NCBI RefSeq assembly: GCF_002968835.1
Contig: NZ_PKQK01000005.1
Location: 1 to 64,000, forward strand
Direction: 5' to 3'
DNA from: Paenibacillus sp. PCH8
GTDB lineage: Bacteria > Bacillota > Bacilli > Paenibacillales > Paenibacillaceae
Length of the DNA stretch: 64,000 bases
Both the position numbers and the translations under genes were made by a program. This document shows, in pieces, positions 47,595-56,558 of this stretch. Position 1 is the stretch's first letter; every line of letters begins with the position of its first letter. The notes under the pieces were generated by a model. That model searched no databases. It was not told where the DNA came from and saw only the letters and a program-made list of their open reading frames with translations.

Positions 47595-47762
47595 TTACAC
47601 TTGCACTCCGATGACAGAATAACCTTCCGATCACTGTTATCCCCAGATTTTTTTGATTCCTTCATTCAGAAGGAAAAATCCGGGGATAAAGGCGAACGCT
47701 TCGCTTCTTCAAGTTATTTCTGCCCTCTCCGTTAGCGTGTAAATGTTACGTTGAACTTATAT
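47595..47762 (+). repeat. Dispersed structured repeat, copy 3 of 3
   Basis: The shortest and most symmetrical copy. TTACAC opens it and GTGTAA closes the core at 47743. TTATCCCCAGATTTTTTTGA pairs with AAAAATCCGGGGATAA, and ATTCCTTC with GAAGGAA. Compared with the other copies it lacks the AGCTTTCTT insert. It lies between the divergent ABC operon and a glycosyltransferase gene. Confidence 0.75.
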
Positions 47763-47960
47763 AATGTGATGGGCACGGGAAGTTCCTTGTATCTTATATG
47801 AGCTATCCTAGCCTCAGCTTAATGTCACTTAAAAGAAAGCTTAAAAATAGTTGTCCAAATTGTGAACACTTTGAGTAACACCCACACCCTGTGCTTATAG
47901 AGAACGTAACATAGAGTACAGGAGAATGTGCTCCTGACCAAAAGTCAGAGGGTGAACCGT
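47763..47960. other. Upstream region of the glycosyltransferase gene
   Basis: It should contain the plus-strand promoter. I see no further gene or strong palindrome. Confidence 0.35.
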
Positions 47961-49033
47961 GTGAAAGTATTATTCACGTTTTATGTTCCAAGCGGTGGCG
48001 TGGATACGCTCAATCGACTGCGCACCGCTGTTCTGAAACGTCATGGCATTGAAGCGCACCTATTGTATCTCAATACAGGTTCTGGATTACAGAACAACAG
48101 CGATACCCCCATCTTCACCGTATCCAGGGATGAGGATATTCATCATTTAATTCATACCCAACATTATGATGCCATTATTGCTACCTCGGACATTGCCATG
48201 CCGGGTCGCCTGAGAGGGCTTGGCTATACAGGGCGAATTATTTACGAAGCTCAGGGACTGGGAACGCGCGAACAGGCTCTGGAAACTATACAGATGGCTG
48301 TACCTTATCTTCAAGCCCATTGCGATGCTGCTGTTCTACCTCCCACAGACCACCTACTGGATATGTTCATTCATATCTGCCCTTGGCTTCATCGATTTGT
48401 TATTTCCAATATGCTGGATACAGACACATTTGCCCCGATCTTGGTAGATACCCCGCCCTATCCGGTGCTGGCATGGGTAGGGCGACTCGAACACAACAAG
48501 AACTGGCGTGAATATCTAACCATATCCAGTAAAATCATCAAAAAAAATCCGAAAGCCAGACTATGGTTGTTTCATGATCCCACCTTGGCTAATCCTGAAG
48601 ATGAAGTCATGTTTCGACACATGCTGGCCGAATACGGGCTTGAGGATCGGATTGGTATCTTCATCAATGTTCCTCATTCTCAGATGCCCACATTCTATTC
48701 CATGATTGCCGCTTCAGGGGCATCCTCTTGTCCACTTCACTGCTTGAAGGATTCGGCTATGCCGTCGCTGAAGCCATCAGTTGTGGCTGCCCGGTACTCA
48801 GTACGGATTCGGACGGTGTGCGTTCATTTATCACACATAATAAGACTGGAAAGTTCTACCCGATCGGCAATGTCAAGGCAGCTGTCTCCGAAGCAAAGGA
48901 CCTTATGAACAACAAGAAATTGCGTGAATATATCCGTATCCAGGGCAGACAACATATGAGCTTGTCTTTTTCACCAGATCGGTATGCCATTTCTTTCCGT
49001 GAAATGATGACCGCATTGCGTGTTTTCCATTGA
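47961..49033 (+). pseudogene. Family 4 glycosyltransferase, frameshifted in a G run as read
   Basis: The first frame gives VLFTFYVPSGGVDTLNRLRTAVL, LAWVGRLEHNKNWREYL and TFYSMIAASG. The second gives LLSTSLLEGFGYAVAEAISCGCPVLSTDSDGVRSFI, the conserved donor-sugar-binding E-x7-E region of GT4 enzymes. Adding one G to GGGG at 48717-48720 joins them (SGGILLSTSLLEGFGY) into 357 residues, a complete GT-B enzyme. The start GTG at 47961 follows AGAGGGTGAACC. Probably adds a sugar to a surface polymer or protein; the substrate is unknown. Confidence 0.85.
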
Positions 49034-49054
49034 ATGATGCAGCAAAAAAAAGCG

Positions 49055-49091
49055 AAAAGGCAGTTCAGAACGATTCTCTGAACTGCCTTTT
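49055..49091. terminator. Bidirectional terminator
   Basis: AAAAGGCAGTTCAGA and TCTGAACTGCCTTTT, a perfect 15-bp stem, between convergent genes. Confidence 0.92.
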
Positions 49092-49116
49092 ATGGTTAGA
49101 AATTCTTTTAGAAATT

Positions 49117-50610
49117 TTAGTGTCCCATCATCATGGCCGGATCAGGCTTGTCGCCATTCTGAAGATCTTCTTCCGGCATCGGTTTTGGTTTACGCAGAAT
49201 CAGACTTAGCAAACATCCGAACAGTGCAATACAAGCGGCCAGGAAGAACGTATCATTGAATCCGCCGACCAAGCCGTGCACAATGTCTGCTGGCTTTGCA
49301 CTCGCAGTGTTGTCTGCAATACGTGAAGTAAGGAAGCCCGTAAGTCCAGCAACCGCGAAGGATACGACCACTTGCTGTGCAGCAGCCGTAAGCGGTGTAA
49401 CCCGTCCAACCAGTTTGCGTGGTGCAGCATTCAATACATGTGTATTGAGCGGCATCATGGACAAGCCCATACCCAAGCCCATCATGACCAGAGCCGTTAT
49501 AATCAGGCCAAGTCCTGTCTCTGCGGTAATGGAGGACAGAATAAACAAGGCTCCCGAGATAATCCCCAGACCTACAAAGGCCAGAGGTCTCGCCCCAATT
49601 TTATCAAACAACCGACCGCCGAGCGGCATACCTACTCCGGAAGCCAGAGCTTGTGGCAGAAGAATCAATCCGGTCTCAAGTGCGGTGTATCCTTTGATCT
49701 GCTGCAAATAGAGCGGGATCAGGATCATCGCCCCAAACAGAGCCACTTGTGACACCCACGCCAGAATAATTCCCCGCGTGAAATCCGATGATTTGAATAC
49801 ACGGAGTTCCAGCAATGGATTCTGATGACGAAGTTCTACAATAATGAACAGAATGAGCGCTACGCCGCCCACAATTACACCCGTCAGTGTTGTTGCAGAC
49901 GTCCAGCTCGTGCCACCCTCGCTCACACCAAAGGCGAGCATTGAGAACGCAATTGGAGCCAGAATCATACCCAACAGATCCAGTGCAGGCGTGCGTCCAC
50001 GATCTGTATCAGGCAAGAACTTGATACATAGAATGAAAGCTGCAATACCAATGGGCAGGTTAATCAGGAAGATCCAGTGCCAGCTCAGTGATCCGATGAA
50101 CCAGCCGGATAGTACCGGACCCAGTGCAGGGGCAAGCAGCATGGGAATGCCGAGCATACCCATAATGGAGCCTCTTCGTTCAGGTGGTGCCAGACGGAAG
50201 ACCATCGCCATACCAATCGGAGCAACCATACCGCCGCCAAGACCCTGAATGATACGGTAAATAATTAATTGTTCAGGAGATTGGGCGATCGAGCACAGTA
50301 CAGAGCCCAGGGTAAACATGGCAATGGTGAACAAGAATACTCTCTTGGCACCAAAGCGATCCGTTAACCAGCCCGCTAGTGGAATCACCGCAGACAAAGC
50401 CAAGGTGTAACCTGTAACCGTCCATTGAATAGTCTTTAGATCTGTCTCGAAATATTGAACAAGATTCGGAATGGCTACGTTAACCACCGTGCTGTCCAGA
50501 ATAACCATAATCATTCCGACGATAATTGCCAGGAGTGGCAGTATAATGGCTTTAAGCGAAAACTCCGCCGACTCCTGAGGTACTGCTGTTTGTTCTTTCA
50601 CGTTCTCCAC
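49117..50610 (-). CDS. DHA2 family MFS drug efflux permease (EmrB-like)
   Basis: 497 residues with 14 predicted membrane helices. VILDSTVVNVAIPNLVQYF, WTVTGYTLALSAVIPLAGWLTDRFGAKR (motif A) and GLGGGMVAPIGMAMVFRLAPPERRG are diagnostic. It exports cationic or amphiphilic compounds using the proton gradient. The start is uncertain between GTG 50610 and GTG 50601. Two GTTTTAAAC repeats lie upstream and may bind a regulator; no regulator gene is adjacent. Confidence 0.93.
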   Translation of the reverse strand: MENVKEQTAVPQESAEFSLKAIILPLLAIIVGMIMVILDSTVVNVAIPNLVQYFETDLKTIQWTVTGYTLALSAVIPLAGWLTDRFGAKRVFLFTIAMFTLGSVLCSIAQSPEQLIIYRIIQGLGGGMVAPIGMAMVFRLAPPERRGSIMGMLGIPMLLAPALGPVLSGWFIGSLSWHWIFLINLPIGIAAFILCIKFLPDTDRGRTPALDLLGMILAPIAFSMLAFGVSEGGTSWTSATTLTGVIVGGVALILFIIVELRHQNPLLELRVFKSSDFTRGIILAWVSQVALFGAMILIPLYLQQIKGYTALETGLILLPQALASGVGMPLGGRLFDKIGARPLAFVGLGIISGALFILSSITAETGLGLIITALVMMGLGMGLSMMPLNTHVLNAAPRKLVGRVTPLTAAAQQVVVSFAVAGLTGFLTSRIADNTASAKPADIVHGLVGGFNDTFFLAACIALFGCLLSLILRKPKPMPEEDLQNGDKPDPAMMMGH

Positions 50611-50689
50611 ACTCTTTTCCGGCCAGGAGATTGCAGGCTTATACCCGCTTCTCAGTTCAGCCTATATTGACGACTTTTTTCAAACTATT

Positions 50690-50711
50690 GTTTTAAACCG
50701 TCGTTTTAAAC
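50690..50711. promoter_or_regulatory. Direct GTTTTAAAC repeats upstream of the efflux gene
   Basis: Two 9-bp copies start 13 bp apart (50690 and 50703), with related half-sites (CAAACTATTG, CTTTTGTTTA) around them. Possible binding site for a TetR- or MarR-type regulator encoded elsewhere. Confidence 0.35.
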
Positions 50712-50866
50712 TTTTGTTTAATCCTGATCTAATTCTAATGAAAATACCTTTGCTGTCAAGCTATTTTTTCGAAGACTTCCTACTATGGATACATACCAAA
50801 AAAATGGAACAGACACTTTCCTGCTCCACACATGGGTTGATACACATATTCAACTATGTTCATATA

Positions 50867-51226
50867 TTAATCTGCAAGCTTAATCATCTGGTATTCCGAT
50901 AGTATACCCAAAGTCTGACCGTCAATACTTCTGCAATACATTCGAATCACCAGATGATAAGGTGAAGAACTATTGCTGATAATTCTCAGTTCATAAGGTT
51001 CGGCAGACACATCCAGATTATGAATGACATGATTACCGCCCGCCGCCCCTGAACCCGATCCGAGATGAAAAAGATGTCGATACAACTCCCCGTGGATGCC
51101 GGTCCCACCAACAAATACATCCACTCCTTCCTCGCTGCCGACATAAGCCAACTCTATATCCATATACTTGACGGGGGCAAACATCTGTAACAGATTTTCA
51201 TGAATCCCGAGTAAATATGCAGCCAC
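50867..51226 (-). CDS. Hypothetical protein, 119 residues
   Basis: GTG start behind AAAGGAGGG. A beta-rich, soluble protein: MDIELAYVGSEEGVDVFVGG, then HNLDVSAEPYELRIISNSSSPYHLVIRMYCRS. The second half alternates like an immunoglobulin- or C2-like sandwich, but I do not recognise a family. Divergent from the glycosyltransferase at 51410, which suggests a surface or spore role only by proximity. Confidence 0.68.
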   Translation of the reverse strand: MAAYLLGIHENLLQMFAPVKYMDIELAYVGSEEGVDVFVGGTGIHGELYRHLFHLGSGSGAAGGNHVIHNLDVSAEPYELRIISNSSSPYHLVIRMYCRSIDGQTLGILSEYQMIKLAD

Positions 51227-51409
51227 TGTAATCCCTCCTTTGGCGCATGAACCTTCCTGTACATAGAATATGCTTCCTCTCGTCCATTGCCATTTGCATT
51301 CACCTATTTTCGATCAATTACACGAAAATGCCCGACCTTCCGGTCCACTTTTTTCATAGAATAAAAGGATAGAAGCTCGGCCTGCGCAGGCCGCGATAAG
51401 GAGGTACTT

Positions 51410-52648
51410 ATGAGAGTTCTGCTCGTTACGTATTGGGAGCTTACACATATGGGCGGGATCTGGACATATGTTAAACAGCTTGCCGACAGGTTGATGGCAC
51501 TGGGGGTAGAGGTTGATATCATGGGCACTAACGGTGCCAATAACGAAGTATATATCCGTAACCTGAACCGTGCATTCTCCAAAGATAAAGTATGGCCCAT
51601 GCTGCAAACCAAGCTTAATCCAACAGATCTGCCTCAATTCACGGCTGACCCTCTTCTGGCTTATTATGAATTGAACAGATATGCCTTTGAGATGGCTGCT
51701 GCTTATCTGGGGGTGGATCATTACGACGTCATCCATGCGCAAGATCCGGTAGCCGCTGTAGCCATAAAGCGCATACTGAATCGTAACATCCCGCTCGTCA
51801 CCAGTTATCATGGAGCCCTTGCACGCGAAGCCTTCTACGATGCTCAAAATTCTAATCCACAACTTACCCTCCCGGCATATTTGCAATCGAAACGTGGACG
51901 TTACTTTCTCTCTCTGGAAGAGCGAAGTGCAGCGCACTCCGAACTCATCCTGGTATCCAGTCACTGGATCAAAACCACGCTGACGGAGCTTGCGGTACCT
52001 GAATCGAAGTTCAGACAGATTCCCTATGCTGTGGATCTTCCTGCCTACCATGCATTTGCCGCTATCAAGTTTCGCGAGCGGCCGCCTAAAGGCAAGAAAG
52101 TCATTGCTTTTACCGGAAGGCTGGAATATATCAAGGGTGTGCATATATTGATCAAGGCGCTCGCCAGTCTGAAGAATAAGCGTTCCGATTGGGTCTGCTG
52201 GATCGCCGGAGAAGGCAACCTCCTGGAAGAACTGCGCGGACAGGTTGCCGCAGCAGGTATTACAGCCGATGTGGTGTTCTGGGGCAAGCTGGACAATATC
52301 CCTTCCTTCCTGCGACATGCCGACATCTACGTCCAGCCCAGTCTGCAGGACACGCAGCCGTTCTCCGTTACCGAAGCGCAGCTAGCAGGAGTACCCGTGA
52401 TCGTCAGTGGTACAGCCGGCATGCCTGAGATGGTTGAACCCGGACGTACAGGCTGGGTCGTCCCTCCGCAGGACGTCGATTCACTCCGTGAACTGCTGCA
52501 TGCACTTCTGGAGGATGACGTTACCCGTAAGAAGGTGGGAGCTGCGGCCAAAGACTGGGCTGAACAACATCGCTCACTGGAAGAGATGGGACTTCATACA
52601 TTTCATGTCTACCAGGAAGCCATCTACAGAGGAGGTCTCAAGACATGA
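51410..52648 (+). CDS. Family 4 glycosyltransferase
   Basis: 412 residues, with GATAAGGAGG before ATG. GT-B fold: N-terminal LVTYWELTHMGGIWTYVKQLADRL, central IAFTGRLEYIKGVHILIKAL (donor-domain start) and the catalytic DIYVQPSLQDTQPFSVTEAQLAGVPVIVSGTAGMPEMV. It transfers a sugar from a nucleotide donor; the acceptor is unknown. Its stop overlaps the start of a 56-residue gene by four bases. Confidence 0.93.
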   Translation: MRVLLVTYWELTHMGGIWTYVKQLADRLMALGVEVDIMGTNGANNEVYIRNLNRAFSKDKVWPMLQTKLNPTDLPQFTADPLLAYYELNRYAFEMAAAYLGVDHYDVIHAQDPVAAVAIKRILNRNIPLVTSYHGALAREAFYDAQNSNPQLTLPAYLQSKRGRYFLSLEERSAAHSELILVSSHWIKTTLTELAVPESKFRQIPYAVDLPAYHAFAAIKFRERPPKGKKVIAFTGRLEYIKGVHILIKALASLKNKRSDWVCWIAGEGNLLEELRGQVAAAGITADVVFWGKLDNIPSFLRHADIYVQPSLQDTQPFSVTEAQLAGVPVIVSGTAGMPEMVEPGRTGWVVPPQDVDSLRELLHALLEDDVTRKKVGAAAKDWAEQHRSLEEMGLHTFHVYQEAIYRGGLKT

Positions 52649-52815
52649 CGTTGCTTGTACCGAGTGATCTATACAATCGCTGGTTCTCGCCCCCCGTCTC
52701 CACACCGCACATCGACGTGGATTACGCCGCAATGAATGAATTGATGCAGAAGCTTCCCAAAGGATATGTATTTCCTGATCCTGTATCGATGGAGATATTG
52801 AACTTAAAAGATTAG
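52645..52815 (+). CDS. Small 56-residue protein coupled to the glycosyltransferase
   Basis: ATG overlaps the glycosyltransferase stop (ATGA), with GAGGAGG upstream inside that gene. The sequence contains LVPSDLYNRWFSPPVSTP, then AAMNELMQKLPKGYVFPDPVSMEILNLKD. No signal peptide or membrane segment. No family recognised; tight coupling suggests a partner or regulator of the enzyme. Confidence 0.62.
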   Translation: MTLLVPSDLYNRWFSPPVSTPHIDVDYAAMNELMQKLPKGYVFPDPVSMEILNLKD

Positions 52816-52899
52816 TTTCCACTATGACGCCAGCCATGTTCATACAAGATAACTGTACAGAAATATAACCATATAGAAAAATAACGGCACAGCACCAAA

Positions 52900-52943
52900 A
52901 AGGGTTGTCTCTCAAGTCATAACCATGACAGAGGACACCCCTT
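52900..52943. terminator. Hairpin between convergent units
   Basis: AAGGGTTGTCTCT...GTCAT and ATGAC...AGAGGACACCCCTT pair with one small bulge; on the minus strand T5 follows. It may end both the plus-strand pair and the long minus-strand glycosylation locus. The rest of 52944-53096 shows no gene. Confidence 0.5.
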
Positions 52944-53096
52944 ATTCGCTTTCCTTTGTTCTAAAGAATCTGACGCACAGGTTCGTTATAAAAAAAGAGC
53001 GCACCTCTTACAGCAATCAAAGATTGCCAGTCAAGGGTCCGCTCCTGCCATCCGTATTCGTTAGTAATCTTTCTTCCCCTGTTCATCCCTCACTCC

Positions 53097-53813
53097 TTAC
53101 TTCCAGTACCCACCAACCTGAAGCAAATTGAGTAAAATAGGTCTATGTTTCGCCTGAACCCTTTCCATCTCGGCAACCAGTGCCTTGAAATGGCGTTTGG
53201 TTCCCATGGACTCATGCAATCGGTAGCACATCAAAGGTTCATTGTAATAGAACAGCTCATACATGGGGAAAAGCCGCAGCCACATCTCATAATCATGCGT
53301 ATAGCGAAAATCCGTGTCAAACAAGCCAAATCGCTCAAACGCCTCCATCTCCACCATGACGGTACAGCCGTTAATGGGACAGCCTTCGAGCAGTACCTGC
53401 AACATCTCCAGACGACTCCCCACTTCAGGCTGCACGGTATCCAACCACTCACTATCTGAATTTACATAATGGTAGGCACCGTGGCAGAATGAAGCCTTGA
53501 CCTCGCGCATAAACTTCAATTGCTTCTCCACCCGATCCAGCAGCATGACATCATCTGAACTGAGCCAGACAAAATATTCTCCTGTCGCCTGCTTGATCCC
53601 TTCGTTCAATGCTGTTGCGGTTCCACCGTTTTCTTTACGAATATAGCAGATAGAATCCATGAATGGTTCCAAACGCTCCACGTACTGCGTTGACCCATCA
53701 TCCACCACGATGACCTCAATATGCGGATACGTCTGGTGAATGGCGCTGTGAACCGCTTGCTCGATATATGCACAATTATAAAAAGGAATAACGATCGATA
53801 CTTTCGGCTCCAT
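53097..53813 (-). CDS. Family 2 glycosyltransferase (distal)
   Basis: 238 residues, with GGGGAGG before ATG. GT-A fold: VSIVIPFYNCAYIEQAVHSAIHQTYPHIEVIVVDDGS, RKENGGTATALNEGIKQATGEYFVWLSSDDVML (DxD-equivalent SDD), and the C-terminal DYEMWLRLF. Same length as, and clearly paralogous to, the gene at 54095, from which a 281-base gap separates it. Transfers a sugar to a surface glycan or protein. Last gene of the locus. Confidence 0.93.
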   Translation of the reverse strand: MEPKVSIVIPFYNCAYIEQAVHSAIHQTYPHIEVIVVDDGSTQYVERLEPFMDSICYIRKENGGTATALNEGIKQATGEYFVWLSSDDVMLLDRVEKQLKFMREVKASFCHGAYHYVNSDSEWLDTVQPEVGSRLEMLQVLLEGCPINGCTVMVEMEAFERFGLFDTDFRYTHDYEMWLRLFPMYELFYYNEPLMCYRLHESMGTKRHFKALVAEMERVQAKHRPILLNLLQVGGYWK

Positions 53814-54094
53814 TCGGGCCTCCCCTTCCTCCGCGGATCTCAGAGTAGAATTGCTTTTCCTCTATTATATGAGGGTCTGTTCCATCGGTATTGGACATCT
53901 ACGGTGGTATAAGAGCACATTTAGATGCAGCAGCTGGATCGCGAATGGCCCCTCTTAGCATGGGTCCTTCGTTTGTACACGGAGAATATTCGTTGAGTTC
54001 CATCATTTAATCATTTCCAATGCAAAAATGCTGCACAAAGAGGGCGTTAAGCAGCCACCTTACGGCTCTCATAACCACCCTCCCATGCACTATG
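53814..54094. other. Gap between the two family 2 glycosyltransferase genes
   Basis: 281 bases without a convincing reading frame, unlike the overlapping genes upstream; the distal gene may have its own promoter here. Confidence 0.35.
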
Positions 54095-54811
54095 CTAACC
54101 GCCAATCATGGCTATTCGCTGCAACAACGGTTCCCGGTATCTGGACCATACCATGGATGCCTCGCGGCCAATCACATCCGCATGACGTACGGATCCCATC
54201 CCCCCATGCCAGCGATATGCGGTAAGAGGCTCGTTCAAATAAGGGAAACGGTGACCGTTCAATACAATCCGCATCCAGAGATCCAGATCATGGGTATAGG
54301 GCAGGAGTTCATCAAACAGCCCCACTCCGCTGAACAGATCCTTGCGCATCATGACGGTGCAACCATTCACCGGATTGCCGTTAACAAACCGCTGCAGTAA
54401 GTCCAGATCCGACATCGGCTCAGGCCCGCCATGCATTTTGGTAACAGACGAATGCTCGTTGATGTAATGAAAGTTCGTATGAGAGACGAGCACGTTCTCG
54501 CGCTGCATGAACTCTAACTGATAACGGATTTTGTCAGGGTAAAAAAAATCATCCGAACTGAGCCAAGCTACATAATCACCAGAGGCATGGCGAATACCAT
54601 GATTCAGTGCCGAAGCCGTACCCCCATTTCTTTTGCCAAGCACATTAATATATGGAAGATAAGGTTGGAGCAGCTCCGCATGCCGGGTAGAGCCATCGTT
54701 CACAACAACGATCTCCACATCGGGATACGTCTGATTCAATGCACTTTGGATCGCCTGTGGCACGTAAGGGCAGTTATAGAATGGAATGACAATGGATACT
54801 CTCGGATTCAA
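54095..54811 (-). CDS. Family 2 glycosyltransferase (proximal)
   Basis: 238 residues from TTG, overlapping the epimerase stop by four bases (TTGA), with GGGAGG upstream. VSIVIPFYNCPYVPQAIQSALNQTYPDVEIVVVNDGSTRHAELLQPYLPYINVLGKRNGGTASALNHGI and YVAWLSSDDFFYPDKI define GT-A family 2. A diverged copy of the gene at 53097; the two may add successive sugars. Confidence 0.93.
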   Translation of the reverse strand: MNPRVSIVIPFYNCPYVPQAIQSALNQTYPDVEIVVVNDGSTRHAELLQPYLPYINVLGKRNGGTASALNHGIRHASGDYVAWLSSDDFFYPDKIRYQLEFMQRENVLVSHTNFHYINEHSSVTKMHGGPEPMSDLDLLQRFVNGNPVNGCTVMMRKDLFSGVGLFDELLPYTHDLDLWMRIVLNGHRFPYLNEPLTAYRWHGGMGSVRHADVIGREASMVWSRYREPLLQRIAMIGG

Positions 54812-55749
54812 CTTGTTGTCCTCCCTTGCTCGGTACGAACATCACTCAAGATGTCCTGAAGCGAAGTGGCAAAGGGAATCACAGGCTGCCAGCCCAGCTT
54901 GCGCAGCATCGATAATTCCTCTTGCTTACCCGCCCCATCCGGACCGGAAGATGCCCCATCCCAACGAACAGGGACTTCCGCTGCGGTCATGGACAACAGC
55001 AGATCTACAATTTCTCCCAGACTGCGCTCGACTCCTGACACCACCGGATATACCGTACCGCTGGACCCCTGAACAAGGAGGGTCGCATACGCTCTGACCG
55101 CATCCCGCACATCCAGAAAGTCACGGGTATTGTCCCGTCCGGACAGACGGAATGCCTCGGTTTTGCCCACCTGCTCACAGGCAACAATATGGCGCGCAAG
55201 CAGTGAACAGATCCCTGTGGACGGACCAGCACCGATCAGATTACCCGGCTCCGCCAGCATGATCTGTTGTCCGAAGAGCGACATCCACGACAAAGATACC
55301 ATTTCTTCCAAGGCTTTGCTGAGACTATAGGGATGCGGAGGCTGGGGAATCCGGCCGGGTTCCGACGTATATTTTAACCTGGACCCCACAATAACGGTTC
55401 GTGTTGCCGGACAACTGCGAAGGGCATCCAGCAAATACAGCACAGCCATCACATTGGTCTCCAGGACCAGTAACGGATCAGACCAGGAATCGGGTACCGA
55501 ATTTTTGCCGGCGAGATGCAGCACATAATCGGGCTGCACCTCGTCGATCAGATGACGAACTTGCTGTTTATCGTTCAGATCACAGACCTGGACTTGGGCC
55601 CCTTTACCGAATGAATGCACATCCGGTCTACGGACTACCGCTGCAACCACTGCACCCGCTTCCCGAAAATAAGACACGGCATGTCGGCCGGTAAAACCGG
55701 AGGCGCCTGTAATCAATACGTTCTTGCCTGTCAGCTCCGCTCCATCCAT
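54808..55749 (-). CDS. NAD-dependent epimerase/dehydratase (GDP-mannose-4,6-dehydratase-like)
   Basis: 313 residues. Extended SDR with NVLITGASGFTGRHAVSYF (NAD binding), VLHLAGKNSVPDSWSDPL, and the catalytic YSLSKALEE (YxxxK). SGRDNTRDFLDVRDAVRAYATLL matches the GDP-sugar dehydratase/reductase (GMD/RMD) branch. It modifies the sugar ring of a nucleotide sugar. Overlaps the upstream reductase gene by 19 bases and the downstream glycosyltransferase by four. Confidence 0.88.
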   Translation of the reverse strand: MDGAELTGKNVLITGASGFTGRHAVSYFREAGAVVAAVVRRPDVHSFGKGAQVQVCDLNDKQQVRHLIDEVQPDYVLHLAGKNSVPDSWSDPLLVLETNVMAVLYLLDALRSCPATRTVIVGSRLKYTSEPGRIPQPPHPYSLSKALEEMVSLSWMSLFGQQIMLAEPGNLIGAGPSTGICSLLARHIVACEQVGKTEAFRLSGRDNTRDFLDVRDAVRAYATLLVQGSSGTVYPVVSGVERSLGEIVDLLLSMTAAEVPVRWDGASSGPDGAGKQEELSMLRKLGWQPVIPFATSLQDILSDVRTEQGRTTS

Positions 55750-56558
55750 AATGCCAGCTCCTTCAGCATTGTAGAATAATCCGGCAGGTCTGTCTTCACA
55801 TCCTCGCGAGTGGACACCAGCGTACGGTCCTGCACCACACTGTCATCAGGTACAATCGTCACATCCTGCTTATCCCAGGTCTGCTTGAACAACACAAGCA
55901 GATCATGCTTGCTGACAGGTACCGGGTGAGCCAGATGGATTAGACCACTGACGGATGACGCCAGGTAATGATCTACCCATTTGGCCAGTTCCAGCGTGGT
56001 CACGCCGTTCCAGAATACGCGGGTATATCCGCCAACTTCCCCTGTACTGGACATAAACCATTGCATGAGACCAATGCCGCCCTGCCGAATTTCGGGTCCA
56101 ATAATGGACGTGCGGATGGTCAGATGACCTGCATCCTGAACTTCGCCAAGTGCTTTAGTAATCGCATAGGAGGAAGTCCCGTCCATAACATCTTCTTCCC
56201 GATACGCTCCCCGATCCCCGCTGAACACACAGTCTGTGCTGATATGAATCAGACGTGCACCCACCGTATCCGCAACCCGCCGCAGACGATGTGGCAGGAA
56301 CCCGTTAATATGATACGCGGTAATTTTGTCCTCATCTGCGAAGCTATTCAATACACCTACAGCATTAATAATCACATCCGGGTGCACCGCTTCTACCAGT
56401 CGGTCGACCATGAAGCTGTCGTTCACATCCAGGAGCAGACCATTCGGATCTGTTACATCCCGAGTTGTGTAGAAGACGCTGTGTACACCTTGACGGCGGA
56501 AATAGTCGACCAGAATATGGCCGGCCATTCCGTTCCCCCCAAGTATCAGCAGTTTCAT
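55731..56558 (-). CDS. RmlD-like NAD(P)-dependent sugar-nucleotide reductase
   Basis: 275 residues. LLILGGNGMAGHILVDYF, DVIINAVGVLNSFADEDK, HISTDCVFSGDRGAYREED and YAITKALGE are those of dTDP-4-dehydrorhamnose reductase-like SDRs. Placed directly after a UDP-GlcNAc 4,6-dehydratase-like gene, it most likely reduces that enzyme's 4-keto product, as CapF does. The four-base overlap with the upstream gene shows coupling. Confidence 0.87.
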   Translation of the reverse strand: MKLLILGGNGMAGHILVDYFRRQGVHSVFYTTRDVTDPNGLLLDVNDSFMVDRLVEAVHPDVIINAVGVLNSFADEDKITAYHINGFLPHRLRRVADTVGARLIHISTDCVFSGDRGAYREEDVMDGTSSYAITKALGEVQDAGHLTIRTSIIGPEIRQGGIGLMQWFMSSTGEVGGYTRVFWNGVTTLELAKWVDHYLASSVSGLIHLAHPVPVSKHDLLVLFKQTWDKQDVTIVPDDSVVQDRTLVSTREDVKTDLPDYSTMLKELALWMERS

